Below, piece after piece: positions 22,381 through 32,516 of a DNA stretch of 64,000 bases. This stretch comes from Chaetoderma sp. LZ-2023a (lineage: Eukaryota > Mollusca > Caudofoveata > Chaetodermatida > Chaetodermatidae). The DNA lies in assembly GCA_034401795.1 (NCBI GenBank), contig CM067367.1, positions 28,535,916 through 28,599,915 of the forward strand, read 5' to 3'. Each line of letters starts with the position of its first letter. Within the stretch, counting starts at the first letter, position 1. Made by a program: the position numbers and the translations under genes. The notes under the pieces are model-generated. The model worked only from the letters and a program-made list of their open reading frames with translations, searched no databases and was not told where the DNA came from.

Positions 22381-23889
22381 TAATTCTAAATGGTCAATCT
22401 ATGTATCACGTAAGGACAATAGGTTAGCTATTACTCCAACAAATTTAAATTAACTAGTTGAGCTTTAAAACAACTCCGATCGGATGTAACGATCATCAGA
22501 GTCGTACAAAGTTCAGTGAATCAATTTTCAATCGTGTTAGATTAATAACAACAAACTATTATATTTTAACATGCCTTGAGCAGCCACGCAACATTGGTTG
22601 AACGGGTTATAGGTGATGATTCTTTCAGGTTTTGCAATTAAAACAATAAGTCATTTCACATTTCACAATTTTTGTTGTTTTCTTTAATAAAATAAAGTTT
22701 GAGTAAATATACAGACGATAAATATACAAACGATAAATACACAGATGATAAAAATCTACATACGAATAAGCGAAAATTTAAAAACGAATATAATATTATG
22801 TGCAAAACAAATACAAACAATGATATAATTAAAATATAAAATGTACAAATGTTTTCGATCGGGATCCCGCAACCTGTAAAGTTACGCGATAGACACAGAG
22901 AATGATGTGACTGAGGTATTACCGCGAAACTGATTTGAGAGTTATTATTTAAATAAATTTGAAAACAATCTAAACGATACTGAACCCCTAACAGTCTGTA
23001 TGTAAGGGAATTTTACAGAGGTAAGATTTGGAGAAACCACCTTTCTATGTGTTGGAGGGTGTGCAGAGTATATATTTTAGATAGGGCTAAATAATGTTTT
23101 TAAAACCTGGCTCAACTTATGAATATAACACAATTTACTCAATTCGGGCCATTCACCACCCCCACAACACTATAACTGTGTATCGACCTCCCCACATTTC
23201 TAACCGATAATAATAAAGCAGATGATTACTTACTCCCCCCTCAATTAAGGCTATGCTAGTAATCTTCTACATTACAGGTTAGCATATTATACGCCATACA
23301 AAAGTGACATCTATATCGCCCACACACACCCCCCCCCCCACAACCCCCCCCCCCCCTATAACTATGTATCGACCGCCCAACATTTCTAACTGATAATAAT
23401 AAAGCAGATTACTTACTGCCCCTCGATGAAGGGTATGCTAGTAATCTTCTACGTTATGGGTTAGCGTAGTATACGCCATGCAAAAGTGGTATCTTAACCA
23501 CACACAGCTACCCCACCCACATTTCCACCACCCACTACCCACCCCACCACAACCCACTACCTCCAACCCCACCCCACCCCCACCCAACATACCCAGGTTA
23601 TGCTCGACAACCCCAACCTCCCAACAATCAAAAAACACCCCTCAATGCCATACACATGCACGCACGCACGGACGCTCGCACGCTCGCTCGCTCGCAAGCA
23701 CATACGCACGCACGCACGCACGCACGCACGCACACGCACTCAAAGTCATACGGTTTAGTATAATAGTCATTAAAAATTATTCGTTTTTCGTAAGTAAATT
23801 CGAAACATTTCTCAGTATCCTTATTCAAAAGTCTATGATCTTTATTTATGATGATAGTATTAGGACACTGAGCGAACGTTTCGAGATTA
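22381..23889. other. Polinton non-coding region with a tandem duplication
   Basis: AT-rich sequence follows the left repeat. A ~170-bp segment (23,158-23,325) is repeated at 23,337-23,500 (shared 'TATCGACC', 'TAATAATAAAGCAGAT', 'GCTAGTAATCTTCTAC'), separated by C-runs. A GCAC/GCTC microsatellite lies at 23,655-23,735. No gene is supported. Confidence 0.6.
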
Positions 23890-26378
23890 TGATCTGTGAC
23901 CGTGGCTAACAGTGTCAAACCCCAACCCCTTATTACTGTAATTTAATGTTACGCCCTTAATTTTGCAGACATTCTTGATATCCCTCATCTCTCTGTCTAG
24001 CTGTCTGTATGCGTAACTCTTCGGGCCAGTACTGAAAAACTTGGTTATTTCACTGCGGGAAGGAACTTCGTCCATGAAATAATCGATAGAATCTGAAACG
24101 TGATAATTGCAACTCGAGCCTACTGCGACTAGACTTTGTAGCAAATGAACTCTGGCATGACTCTTGACAAACACAGCGATCACAATATTGGTGTGATTAC
24201 CAGAGGGCACAAATTGGTTCAACTCATGATAGCGCATTAACAGAGTGCTGTCATTACATACACGGATATCTTTGACAGAAATTGTTCTATCCATAAGCAG
24301 CTTCAACATTGCCCTACACGAATTGACGTATTCGTGCTTAGGGTAGGTGTTAAGCACGAAATAACACCGCAAAGAATTCAGCTCCTATTTTGCCAGGGTT
24401 CTAAGGCGCTTATTTTAAACTATCAAAGATTTATCTAATTTAATCCCTTCATGTTCAAAATATTATAGAACATACGCTTTTCTGCGCATGATTGACCGCA
24501 TCCTCGGGATATCCGGATGCTTCTTGTTTAATTTTCAAAAGGTTATCGATGTATCCCTTGAAAAGTGTATCATAGTGCCATATCTCGATAAACTTTACGA
24601 TATGGTACGTGCTTCATACCACCTCCATCAACTCCACAGACATGCATACACCATGTAGAGCTCGCTCGCTATCCATATGAGTACATTCAGTACTCTGCAA
24701 ATCGTGAGCGCATTTGCTGCATAATGGAAAGAACAAACGGTCGTTACATCTGTATGGGAGGACAGTAAATAATAAATCTTTAGGAGACAAATAGATACAC
24801 TTTATCAGGCCAAAGTAAGACCCTAACTTCTGTACCATCTTAAAGTCTCTAACGATTACTTCCAGTTTGCCTAGAGGGTACTCGCGGGTCTTACAAACGT
24901 AAGGATATGTTCTCGCATTCAGAAAAGCATTAATGCTAGGGTCGTTAAGTGTCTAGGCCTTAAAATCACACCCCACCACCACCCCCCCCCCCCCCACCAC
25001 CACCCCACCCCCATTTCCCCCCCCACCCCAAAATCATAAAAGACGAAACGTTGAGAGATGGATGATAAGTCCGTATTTATGTTTTTATGGTCGTGTGCCT
25101 CACGCTTCGCGGCTACGCTCATATGTTCTTCATTATAACTCTGCATATAACAAACGTGGTCCCATAAATCAACTTCAGTCTTGCAACTAGGACATCCCCC
25201 CTGCCCGCAATGATGTTTAGAGCGAGAATCAACATCATTGCCACAGCCCCCGCAAGATTGTTGTAGCAACCCTCACTCTTAAACCATCTGATACAAGCTT
25301 CACAATAGGGATTAGCCATATACTTGCAGGGTGGAGCCTCTTTACATAAACGGCAGCGGTTTACGCAAGAGGGTTGATCGCATTGAGCATAAGCGATGTT
25401 GCACTCGTCGCAGTAATAACTACAACCTTTCAAGGCCTTAGCGCTGGTTACGTATGCGTACTGATCATTATATAGATATAGGGTCAGAATTTGAACGCAA
25501 TTATCCATACCACTGTATACGCAGTGTTTATTCTCTGCCTTGCTGTACACTCTTAGAGAAACAACGTGGGGTCCAAATGTCTTGGAATGCATTTCAAGCA
25601 TCGGGCCCATAAGCTATGTCAGTTGACACACTTGCCTGAGCGTGCAGTTCTCAAGCTATCATCCGCTGATGATGATTATCACCTAAGATGCCACTAGCTA
25701 GGAGTTTAGCTGACCTTCTAAACCACATACGCTCGGCCTTCGATGCTGACGAATCTAGATAACATCGCTATGCATCCGGCCATACACATATTATCTAGAT
25801 TCCTAACAGTGATACGGCTTCTTTTCAACGTGGCTTCGACATCCAAATCATCGAGATATAATTTGGCAAGATTATTATTCCACCCCAATCAGCTAGGCAT
25901 TTCTACGTGAAAAATCTCCATAGAAAAGTCGCCATCAAGACTTACATCTCTTTGAGATTGACTCACTTCCGAAATTGTGTTCGTTATTTCTGTAGCTGTG
26001 AGATCTCAGACTTGGGCAAAGTCCACGTGGATTTGGGTATTTAAAGCAGGGAGATATCGTGAGCCTGCTGTAATCGTGAGGTGATGCATTCACGCTAGAT
26101 TAAAAGCTGTCTAATATCCTTTCGAATATCGAGTACACACGCTCTGAAACTTCAACCATGTTCTCGGTTATAATGTTGTCCGGATTAAAGTTGACAGAGT
26201 AAGAATTTTCTGTAATATTAAAACGCTGGGACTGAAAGGTGCGAGTGATAGTTATACCATACATATCAGTTATGTCAGGTGTGCCAGGTCTAGGCATAAC
26301 AGTTACAACGTCATCAGAATGTCTGTCACACGCCCCCCCCCCCCGCACGCACGCATGCACGCACGCACGCACGCACAC
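23890..26378 (-). pseudogene. Polinton protein-primed DNA polymerase B, broken
   Basis: Enzyme that replicates the element from its protein-capped ends. Pieces on the minus strand, N to C: 'YSVNFNPDNIITEN' (~26,190); 'ITVRNLDNMCMAG' (~25,800); and a Cys-rich zinc-binding stretch (25,420-25,130) with CDEC, CRLC, CEAC, CGGC and CPSC pairs. Then 'YPLGKLEVI' and 'YFGLIKC' with 'LPYRC' and 'LCSKC' (24,870-24,700), 'KIKQEASGYPE' (~24,500), and the C-terminal 'KSYAYRQ' and 'VCKIKGVTLNY' (~24,020-23,930). The exonuclease and the first palm motifs between the zinc region and 24,920 are absent, and C-rich repeat sequence lies there. Stops and frameshifts are numerous. A microsatellite (26,335-26,382) sits at the 5' end. 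Non-functional. Confidence 0.85.
24966..25030. repeat. C-rich low-complexity tract inside polymerase remnant
   Basis: Runs of C with CCACC interruptions, located exactly where the polymerase reading frame loses its central domains. Confidence 0.85.
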
Positions 26379-26382
26379 ACAC
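26335..26382. repeat. Poly-C and (GCAC)n tract
   Basis: About 11 C followed by GCACGCACGCATG-type tetranucleotides. It overlaps the start of the polymerase remnant. Confidence 0.9.
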
Positions 26383-26678
26383 CTTCTACAGCGTTAGCCC
26401 GTCCCCGATCATATTAACCCCCTCATCTATATTAGTAAGCGCCATATCATTATTTTCAAATAAATTAATCCTGTGCGCTTGAGCCGATTGTAATTATTTT
26501 TGCTAGTTTTCTCAACGGGTGTATAGGGTGGGCTGACAGAGTTGTTAGTGGTGGTGTGGGGTGGTAGTCGCGGGAGGGGGGTTGTGGAGTTAGCATGATT
26601 GGAGATCGGGGATTCAAACGGTCTCAAAAATCTAGGGTGTCAGTTCGACCTGGGTCTAAGCTTAAAAGATGACGTAGA

Positions 26679-27032
26679 ATGGTCAATCTCTCCAATCAAT
26701 TGCCAGTCTTGCAAAGTTTAGCTAAAGTGAAACTTAATCAACAAAAGATAATCCTAGAGCGATCTAATAAGGGTTTAGCCGCTGCTGTGTCTGAACGCTG
26801 CTTAATCTTAATTTGTGGAAATATAAAATTAAATCGAATACAATATATAGATATCGTGATAATATTGGATTACTCAGTAAAAGAAAAACGCCATTATATC
26901 AAAGACGACAGGTTATTCAATGCAGCGGTTTCTTATATCTTCTACTGCCAGCTGTATTACCGCTTATTTCTAAATTATTTGGATAATATTAACGATGGAA
27001 AGCATTCAGAAACTGGCCTTGGTCCCTCCTAA
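26679..27032 (+). pseudogene. Possible Polinton small ORF, unidentified
   Basis: A 117-codon frame starting 'MVNLSNQLPVLQSLAKVKLNQQ' in sense and ending just as the next ORF starts (overlap around 26,995). The first third ('LAKVKLNQQKIILE...', then 'AAVSERCLILICGNIKLN') resembles the leucine-rich small proteins found beside structural genes in Polintons. The rest may be shifted out of frame. I do not recognise a domain. Its position and strand fit a Polinton gene cluster with the next two entries. Confidence 0.4.
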
Positions 27033-27633
27033 TATGATAGATGGTACAAACATGACATCTAAGATTAGTATTCTAAATAGCGATCAAAATCTTAGATCTG
27101 CTGTGAATTTAGATCAAGAGATGGGGCGAATTCTAAATCGTAGTGACTTGACGGCTAGAGAAAAGTAAAATTTGTATTCTCAGATGGTTCAAAAGTTTAG
27201 ATTACAGATAGATCAGTCCAAATAATTCAGACCAGCGGTTAAGGCATCAGATGATTTGCAGTATTCATGGAATCTCCAGACCTCAGCGCCTCGGCGTTTA
27301 AATTTGGATACTGCTAGAATTAAAGATCTAGTTCAATCGTTGAGCCCTAGCTTAAGAAGTAAAGGCAAGAGATTAATTGAAATATTAAATCATCGGGCCG
27401 CTGGTTTATCCTTCAACCATGCTAATCGTGTCTCCACAGACAGTGTAACCTATCCTAATAGTAATCCAGTAGATTTAATAGCCTCAACGGTGATGCAGAA
27501 CCCTTACACAAATTCTAATTATTTTTTAGAAGTTAAATTACTGACAGCCTTCAATAGACTCTTATCGAATGCTAATACACACAGGGCTAAAATTAATAAA
27601 ACAGACGAAATTATGAACCATTTGAGCCTTTAG
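26995..27633 (+). pseudogene. Polinton conserved small gene, two in-frame stops
   Basis: One reading frame runs from ATG 26,995 through stops at 27,166-27,168 and 27,223-27,225 to 27,633. It begins 'MESIQKLALVPPNMID' and continues with 'EMGRILNRSDLTAREK', then 'RLNLDTARIKDLVQ' and a helical basic region. The start 'LALVPPxM' followed by an 'EMxxILxxxDLxxxEK' helix is a recurrent feature of an uncharacterised gene in invertebrate Polintons, as far as I recall. The function is unknown. The lesions are only nonsense codons, without frameshift, over ~640 bp. Confidence 0.55.
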
Positions 27634-27939
27634 CATATCGAATCTAGAGCAAGAAAACGAAAAATCGAACCCCAGACCAAATGTTTATGTCCTATGCTCA
27701 TTAACAGATGGGGTACAGCCATAACTCACTCAGGTGCCAGAAATCTGAGATCTCGAGATGGTAAACTATCCAAACTTAGTTAAACTATGTCGGAAAAAAG
27801 CTCGCAAGAACCGTAAGAAATAATCACCGAGCATACTTTGTTTACATTTTAGATCTAAGGCCTAAGAATTGGCGTGTAATTGCTAGATATATCTAAAAAA
27901 AAATTACGTTTTGACTGTAAAAAGAACAAAGCAAAAAAT

Positions 27940-28241
27940 GAACCGGATTCAGCTACATTGAGAGCTTATTACGCTAAGCAAGCTGGTGGTCGGTTACCAT
28001 ATTCGTAGCCGCTAGGAGTCAAAAGGGTCATGGGCTAGGAAATATTATAGGCTTGCTGTTCAGAACTGCCAGGCTACTAGCTAAATGTGTAGGAAAAAGC
28101 TTGGGTAAGCAGGCACTGTCAGTCGGTTTAGGCATGGCTGAAGACGTTTTAGCCGGTAAAAAATTAAAAACGTCTGTGAAAATAGGGCTTCGAATGTTGG
28201 GAGTTGAAAGGGGCCTAATAGTCTCGTCGTCAAGTCACTAA
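27940..28241 (+). pseudogene. Polinton virion-core-like small basic protein, broken
   Basis: An upstream piece reads 'YYAKQAGGRLPY' (27,967-28,005) and ends at a TAG. After a frame change comes a 62-codon stretch with 'LGKQALSVGLGMAEDVLAGK' and 'TSVKIGLRMLG'. The combination (a Y-x-x-Q-x-G-G/S-x-L-P-x-F motif, then a Gly/Lys-rich amphipathic helix) matches a small basic protein common in Polintons and compared with adenovirus core proteins. It would act inside virion-like particles, if such are made. It is split by a stop and frameshift here. Confidence 0.6.
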
Positions 28242-28249
28242 AAATCCTT

Positions 28250-29166
28250 TCATACTTATGTTAAAATGTTGATTCAACGCTGGACGAAAGGAGAGCAAAG
28301 CAGAGCGACAGCATCTACATCAGCAAAGCAACGTCAGTCACGACCTCCGTGTCCAGTTTTCGTGTTTCCACCACCACACACCAATGTATTCGTCATTGCA
28401 TCCTCGGCCAAATTGTCACCGCAGATAGAAGTACACAGCAGATAGAAGCAGCAAGCAAGTAGCGTCACAACTCCACTCGACCAATGGCATCTCTCCAGGG
28501 TGGGTTGATTGTGGCTCAATGATAAGCCCACCTAGATCACCACATGGCGCCAATCCCACATCCAAATTCCCGGGTTCTGGCTTCAACGCGCGTAGTCACG
28601 TCCGGTTTCAAAACAAAATTAGTGGGGTTTTTGGGGTTTTTTAGTTGGTTTTATTGGTCACTTACACCGAGATGTATTTGGGGCATGACTCACTCTGAGA
28701 GGTGCTTCTCCGAAGGGTTGCATTACTCTCCCGAAGGGTTGCTATAAACACACGTTAAAACTGAAAAAAGTAAAAAAATTATTATGTTGCTAGGGGTGTA
28801 TGCTGCCTAATGAACTGTTGTTGGCTGGTGTAAGTGTTGGATGCAGTGTAAGAGTGGGTGGGAGGGGGTCACTTTATTTCACTTGGTGGTAGGAGAGGAA
28901 CCCAGGAGCATGTATTCTTCAATTGAACCTTAATTTATCAGACTTGGTATTCATAGGGATATTTGAATGATATATAAAGCAGCTCTAACATGTATAAAGG
29001 TTCCGCTAGATGCTAATTGCTGAAACTTACATAACGTTCGACCGCTCAAACTTAAACTATAATTGGACTTTAAAAATAACAAACAGAGCAAATAATCCAG
29101 GGGCACGTTTCAGAACGAAATTTGTTATGTTACCCCCCTTGACTTTGAGCTTTTCATTATTATTAC

Positions 29167-29217
<51 letters not shown>

Positions 29218-30300
29218 CACTATGTTAACTACTAGCGATCTCGAATATATTTGCTCAGAAGACTGGAGATTATGGCTGGTGTTCTTAGGTGCTTTCTCTA
29301 AAGACTGTATACCTAAACGTATCAGAAGACCTGCAACCCTCATCGTTAATACAGATCCTGAGAACATTCCTGACACTCATTAGATAGCATTATATTTCCT
29401 GAAACCTGGAAAATCTGAATATTTTGACTCATTCGGGCGTGCCCTGTGGCCTGAAGTAACGGTTAAAATGGGACCATTATTTAAACCACATATATATATA
29501 ATGGCATTACTGTGCAACCCCTATTATCGACCCATTGTAGAGAATTTTGCATATTTTATCTGTATTATAGGATTCGTGGACTGACCATGATTTCAATTAT
29601 AGAGTCATTGCTTGATTTAACAAAAAAATGATAGAATCATCAAAAGCTTAGCCCATAAAGTATTAGATTATAGGCCTCTAGCGCTTCAGTGGGGAACGCT
29701 GCAATAAAAACACTGTTCACCTAAGTTTTAGTTTGTTTTTACACGTTATTGGTCTGCAGATGTTTTAACAATATGGTTTAAGTTTGTTTTTAAAAATAGT
29801 TGGGGTAAAATACCTTTCAAAGGCTATTTTCACCTTTTTTCAGAATTATAATTTTGACGTAGTTCCTAGAGTTACACCGATATTTGGCACAGCTGGCTAA
29901 TGACCCATACCGAATTAAAGCGCTGAATGAACTGCTCATTTGAGATTCTTGCTGATTGCTATTCATAATCCTGGGCAGTGGATGTGGTGAGTGGCATCGG
30001 GGCTTGGATGGGGTGGGGCAATAACCAGCCACGTCAGACATCAGTGTAACTCTAGGAACTATAGCAAAATTATAATTCTGGGCCATGCGCTGGTTCTGGG
30101 AGCATGGGTGTGGCGTGTGGCATGGGGCTTGGGGTGCGTTGGGGCATTAGCGAATAGAGAAACGCTGTCTAGGCTAAGTCTTATATATATATCAAATTTT
30201 TTTAACTGTAATACAAGAGAAATTTGATTGAGAAAATACAACGAATTCAATAATTATAGGCTATAGCTATGTCAATAATTTTAGGTTATAATTATATTAT
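28250..30300. other. Polinton interior, no gene recognised
   Basis: No domain-bearing frame. Contains an (ATT)n microsatellite at 29,156-29,217 and a pair of imperfect direct repeats at 29,838-30,035 and 30,036-30,140 sharing 'CTAGGAACTATAGCAAAATTATAATT'-type and 'GGCATGGGGCTTGG'-type text. The missing capsid/ATPase/protease block would be expected around here. Confidence 0.4.
29156..29217. repeat. (ATT)n microsatellite
   Basis: About 20 ATT units with one ACT interruption near the start and CACT at the end. Confidence 0.95.
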
Positions 30301-30309
30301 TCATGCAGC

Positions 30310-30900
30310 TTATAAACAGTGCGTAGTCTTAAAGGCTTTGTATAACTCATAGACATTCCAATATAAATTCGGATCGGTAGACAATGCACAAAAGTAATCG
30401 ATTTTAGGCACATATTCTAATGTGTTTATATAATGTAATTCTACATTGTCGATAGGTTTTAAGAAATAATAGATACCCATGCACCGGTGTTCCAGCTGAG
30501 GTGTTCTGTCATGTTGACAATTGTAGCATTCACTAATGGCTAGTCTACGGATCGCTAAATTCAATAAGTTTGCGAAAATAGCCATAGCATTGTCTCTGGT
30601 AGATTGGGGGACGTTTTTGGAGCCAAAACTCAGATATTCACGTTCATTTATATCTTGATAGAATGTATCAGGGGTATAGGGTGTAGCGTCTGGTTGAGAG
30701 TAAATTTCGAAATTGCTGACGAGTCTGGCGATGTAAAATACAGGTCTTCGTAATCTGGTAGATCATTAGAACTCAATGTATCCGGCAAAGGTTCGAATCC
30801 TGAAGGCATTTCATCTTCTTCATCTTCTTTTTCTTCTGCTTCTTCTACATCTGTAGACCCCGGTTGAATAGTGAAATCTAATTCCCTGAGATCATCCAGG
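30310..30900 (-). pseudogene. Polinton minus-strand gene remnant with CxxC...HxC motif
   Basis: The 91-codon frame at 30,585-30,310 contains 'LNLAIRRLAISECYNCQ' followed by 'PQLEHRCMG', a Cys-x-x-Cys...His-x-Cys arrangement I associate with an uncharacterised Polinton protein. Just upstream (30,900-30,720) a different frame is strongly acidic (runs of E and D) and contains 'GFEPLPDTL' and 'LPDYEDLYF'. Both may be halves of one gene now frameshifted. The function is unknown. Confidence 0.45.
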
Positions 30901-31039
30901 GATATGCAATTTATAAGGTTCTTTCAGAATCAGAATCGGCGACATCGACATCGTTGGCCAGTTGCTTAGCTGTTAATCCCATAATCGAATCATACAGGTT
31001 CTCGAGAATATGTAATCCTTAGTCTTTACTGTGCCACCA

Positions 31040-31330
31040 TCTATGACTGTAGTTAGTTTAAGTTCTTCAACCGTAGTAGCAATGTATAACACTTCTGATA
31101 TTAACATTGAGTAACATTTGCACAGCTGCTTAGTGTTCTGACTATTTCAAACCAAGCGTCTTTGTCAACCATTAACTTTAATCTGACTCTAGAGCCTGAG
31201 AGCAACGGCGTGTTACTGCATAGACCAATTTGTCTTTGTCAATTATCCAAATGACACGCATCAGACATTAATCTAGTGCTTAATAACTGATCTCTGGAAT
31301 CTTTGGAGAGCATGGTTTCAACCATAACGA
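31040..31330 (-). pseudogene. Possible Polinton minor capsid (penton-like) remnant
   Basis: A minus-strand stretch contains 'NTPLLSGSRVRLKLMVDKDAW' split as 'TPLLSGSRVRLKLMV' plus 'KDAWFEIV'. It recalls the 'PLLPGxxVRxxLxxxxDxFxLM' region of the Polinton protein related to nematode F54H12.2. Only this short block is recognisable and frames are interrupted on both sides. Tentative. Confidence 0.3.
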
Positions 31331-31583
31331 GTTATCTAGATATTGACGATCAGCTGTAGAAATGTTTTTCAGTATTGCACGGTCCGACCGAGACACGTTA
31401 AAATTGATTGGTAATGTCGTTTTCGTGTATAAAATGCTTACACGAGCGTAGAGTTTGTTATAGCTTCAAGAACTTCATGTACGTTCTCTTTCAGAATTCT
31501 TCATGAGTCGCTATGGAATGTTACGCTCCTGAACGATGGTTTCATCTTAGTTTGACCTGGCGAAGTAAAGTACCAAGTTGTTC

Positions 31584-31874
31584 TTATTCATATATGTAAT
31601 TAATCTGCTCTACTCCATCAGAACATCTAGCCCTAAGCACAGTTTCTTCAAATTCTGGAATCATGGCTGCGAACTTTCGAAACGTATTGCCATACATAAA
31701 CACCCCTCGCTTGGTGGGGTAAACACTACCAACACTAAACTCACGTATGTCTACTACAAATTCGTCATTACATTTCATGACACGTACGTGCACATTGTTA
31801 CCGAGCACAACGGACACGTCACAACTCGTTAAATAGGCAGTATTCATAATTATAATAAATGTTGAACAAACCAT
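31584..31874 (-). CDS. PC4/p15-like single-stranded-DNA-binding ORF in Polinton
   Basis: A 96-codon open frame starting at Met 31,874. Residues ~27-70 read 'VHVRVMKCNDEFVVDIREF' then 'YPTKRGVFMYGNTFRKFAAMI'. This fits the PC4 (transcriptional coactivator p15) fold: a beta-strand core with the 'hDIREah' signature, a 'PTKxGhxh' turn and a C-terminal helix. PC4 proteins bind single-stranded DNA and can act in transcription or replication. It lies ~70 bp inside the right terminal repeat, on the same strand as the polymerase. No internal stop is present, in contrast to most genes of this element, though being short it could be open by chance. A Cys-rich tail after the domain is unusual. Confidence 0.6.
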   Translation of the reverse strand: MVCSTFIIIMNTAYLTSCDVSVVLGNNVHVRVMKCNDEFVVDIREFSVGSVYPTKRGVFMYGNTFRKFAAMIPEFEETVLRARCSDGVEQINYIYE

Positions 31875-31944
31875 TTAAATAAAATCAAAATGTTAAGGCT
31901 TAGCAGATCAGATTTTTAAACCGCTTTTACACGATTTTGCCTAT

Positions 31945-32327
31945 CGATTAACGCTTGTCACGTGTCATTACGCTCATCACCCTTAAGCTTACCTCACAGG
32001 AGGACAGGCGTCACAAAAGACGAGTCCAGACATGTAACCTGTCAATCATACTTACGTTATACATTAACCCTTGTCAAACATTACGCTAATTAAGCTCACC
32101 TCATTGGATGATGGGAGGCACGTGATTTAATAAGGGGTGCGGGGTTTATGGCAACCCTCTACAGCTAACAGCCAATCAAAATGGTGGAGGTAGGATCACT
32201 TCAAAGGAAAACCAACACAAAAGATTTTCACAACTAGGTGTCAAAATCAATCATCATGACGTCATATACACCTAATTAGCATAACAAAGGGGGAAAGCTG
32301 TGAAAATCCTTTGGGTCAACATTTGCG
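31945..32327 (-). repeat. Right terminal inverted repeat of Polinton
   Basis: The reverse complement carries the same CGCAAATG start, 'GATTTTCACA' and 'TGCTAATTAG' as the left end. It also holds inverted versions of the tandem unit ('GAGTCCAGACATGTAACCTG', 'AAGCTCACCTCATTGGA'). It has fewer units than the left repeat. A second, directly oriented copy of 'CTTCAAAGGAA...ACAAAAGATTTTCACA' at 32,200-32,237 matches the sequence just outside and inside the left end (21,664-21,709). Confidence 0.75.
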
Positions 32328-32516
32328 CCATTTGTCTCACTTCTACTGACATGCGTCATATAACTGTCCGTTTATGTACAATTTGTTATAAATAGGTTTT
32401 GCATTTTGGTTTTGTCTGCGGGCCTGCATCATGGCTGGGATAAGTTGCTTCCTCTCTTCACATATCTCATACGGGTATTGCTGCACCATTCTAAAAGGCG
32501 AATCACTTAATTGTTC

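Larger units (their letters stand above)
21680..32327. mobile_element. Decayed Polinton/Maverick (adintovirus-like) element
   Basis: The 10.6-kb element is bounded by terminal inverted repeats and contains remnants typical of Polintons: protein-primed DNA polymerase B next to the left end, small structural-type genes in the middle, and minus-strand genes near the right end. Integrase, packaging ATPase, protease and major capsid were not recognised, and autonomous Polintons are usually 15-20 kb. It therefore looks internally deleted as well as mutated. No 6-bp target-site duplication could be matched at the ends I chose. Confidence 0.75.

Noticed and set aside
21674-32333. Target-site duplication for the Polinton
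   Set aside because: The bases outside the repeats (AGTAT at the left, CCATTT at the right) do not match as a 6-bp duplication. The exact end may be displaced or the duplication may have decayed.
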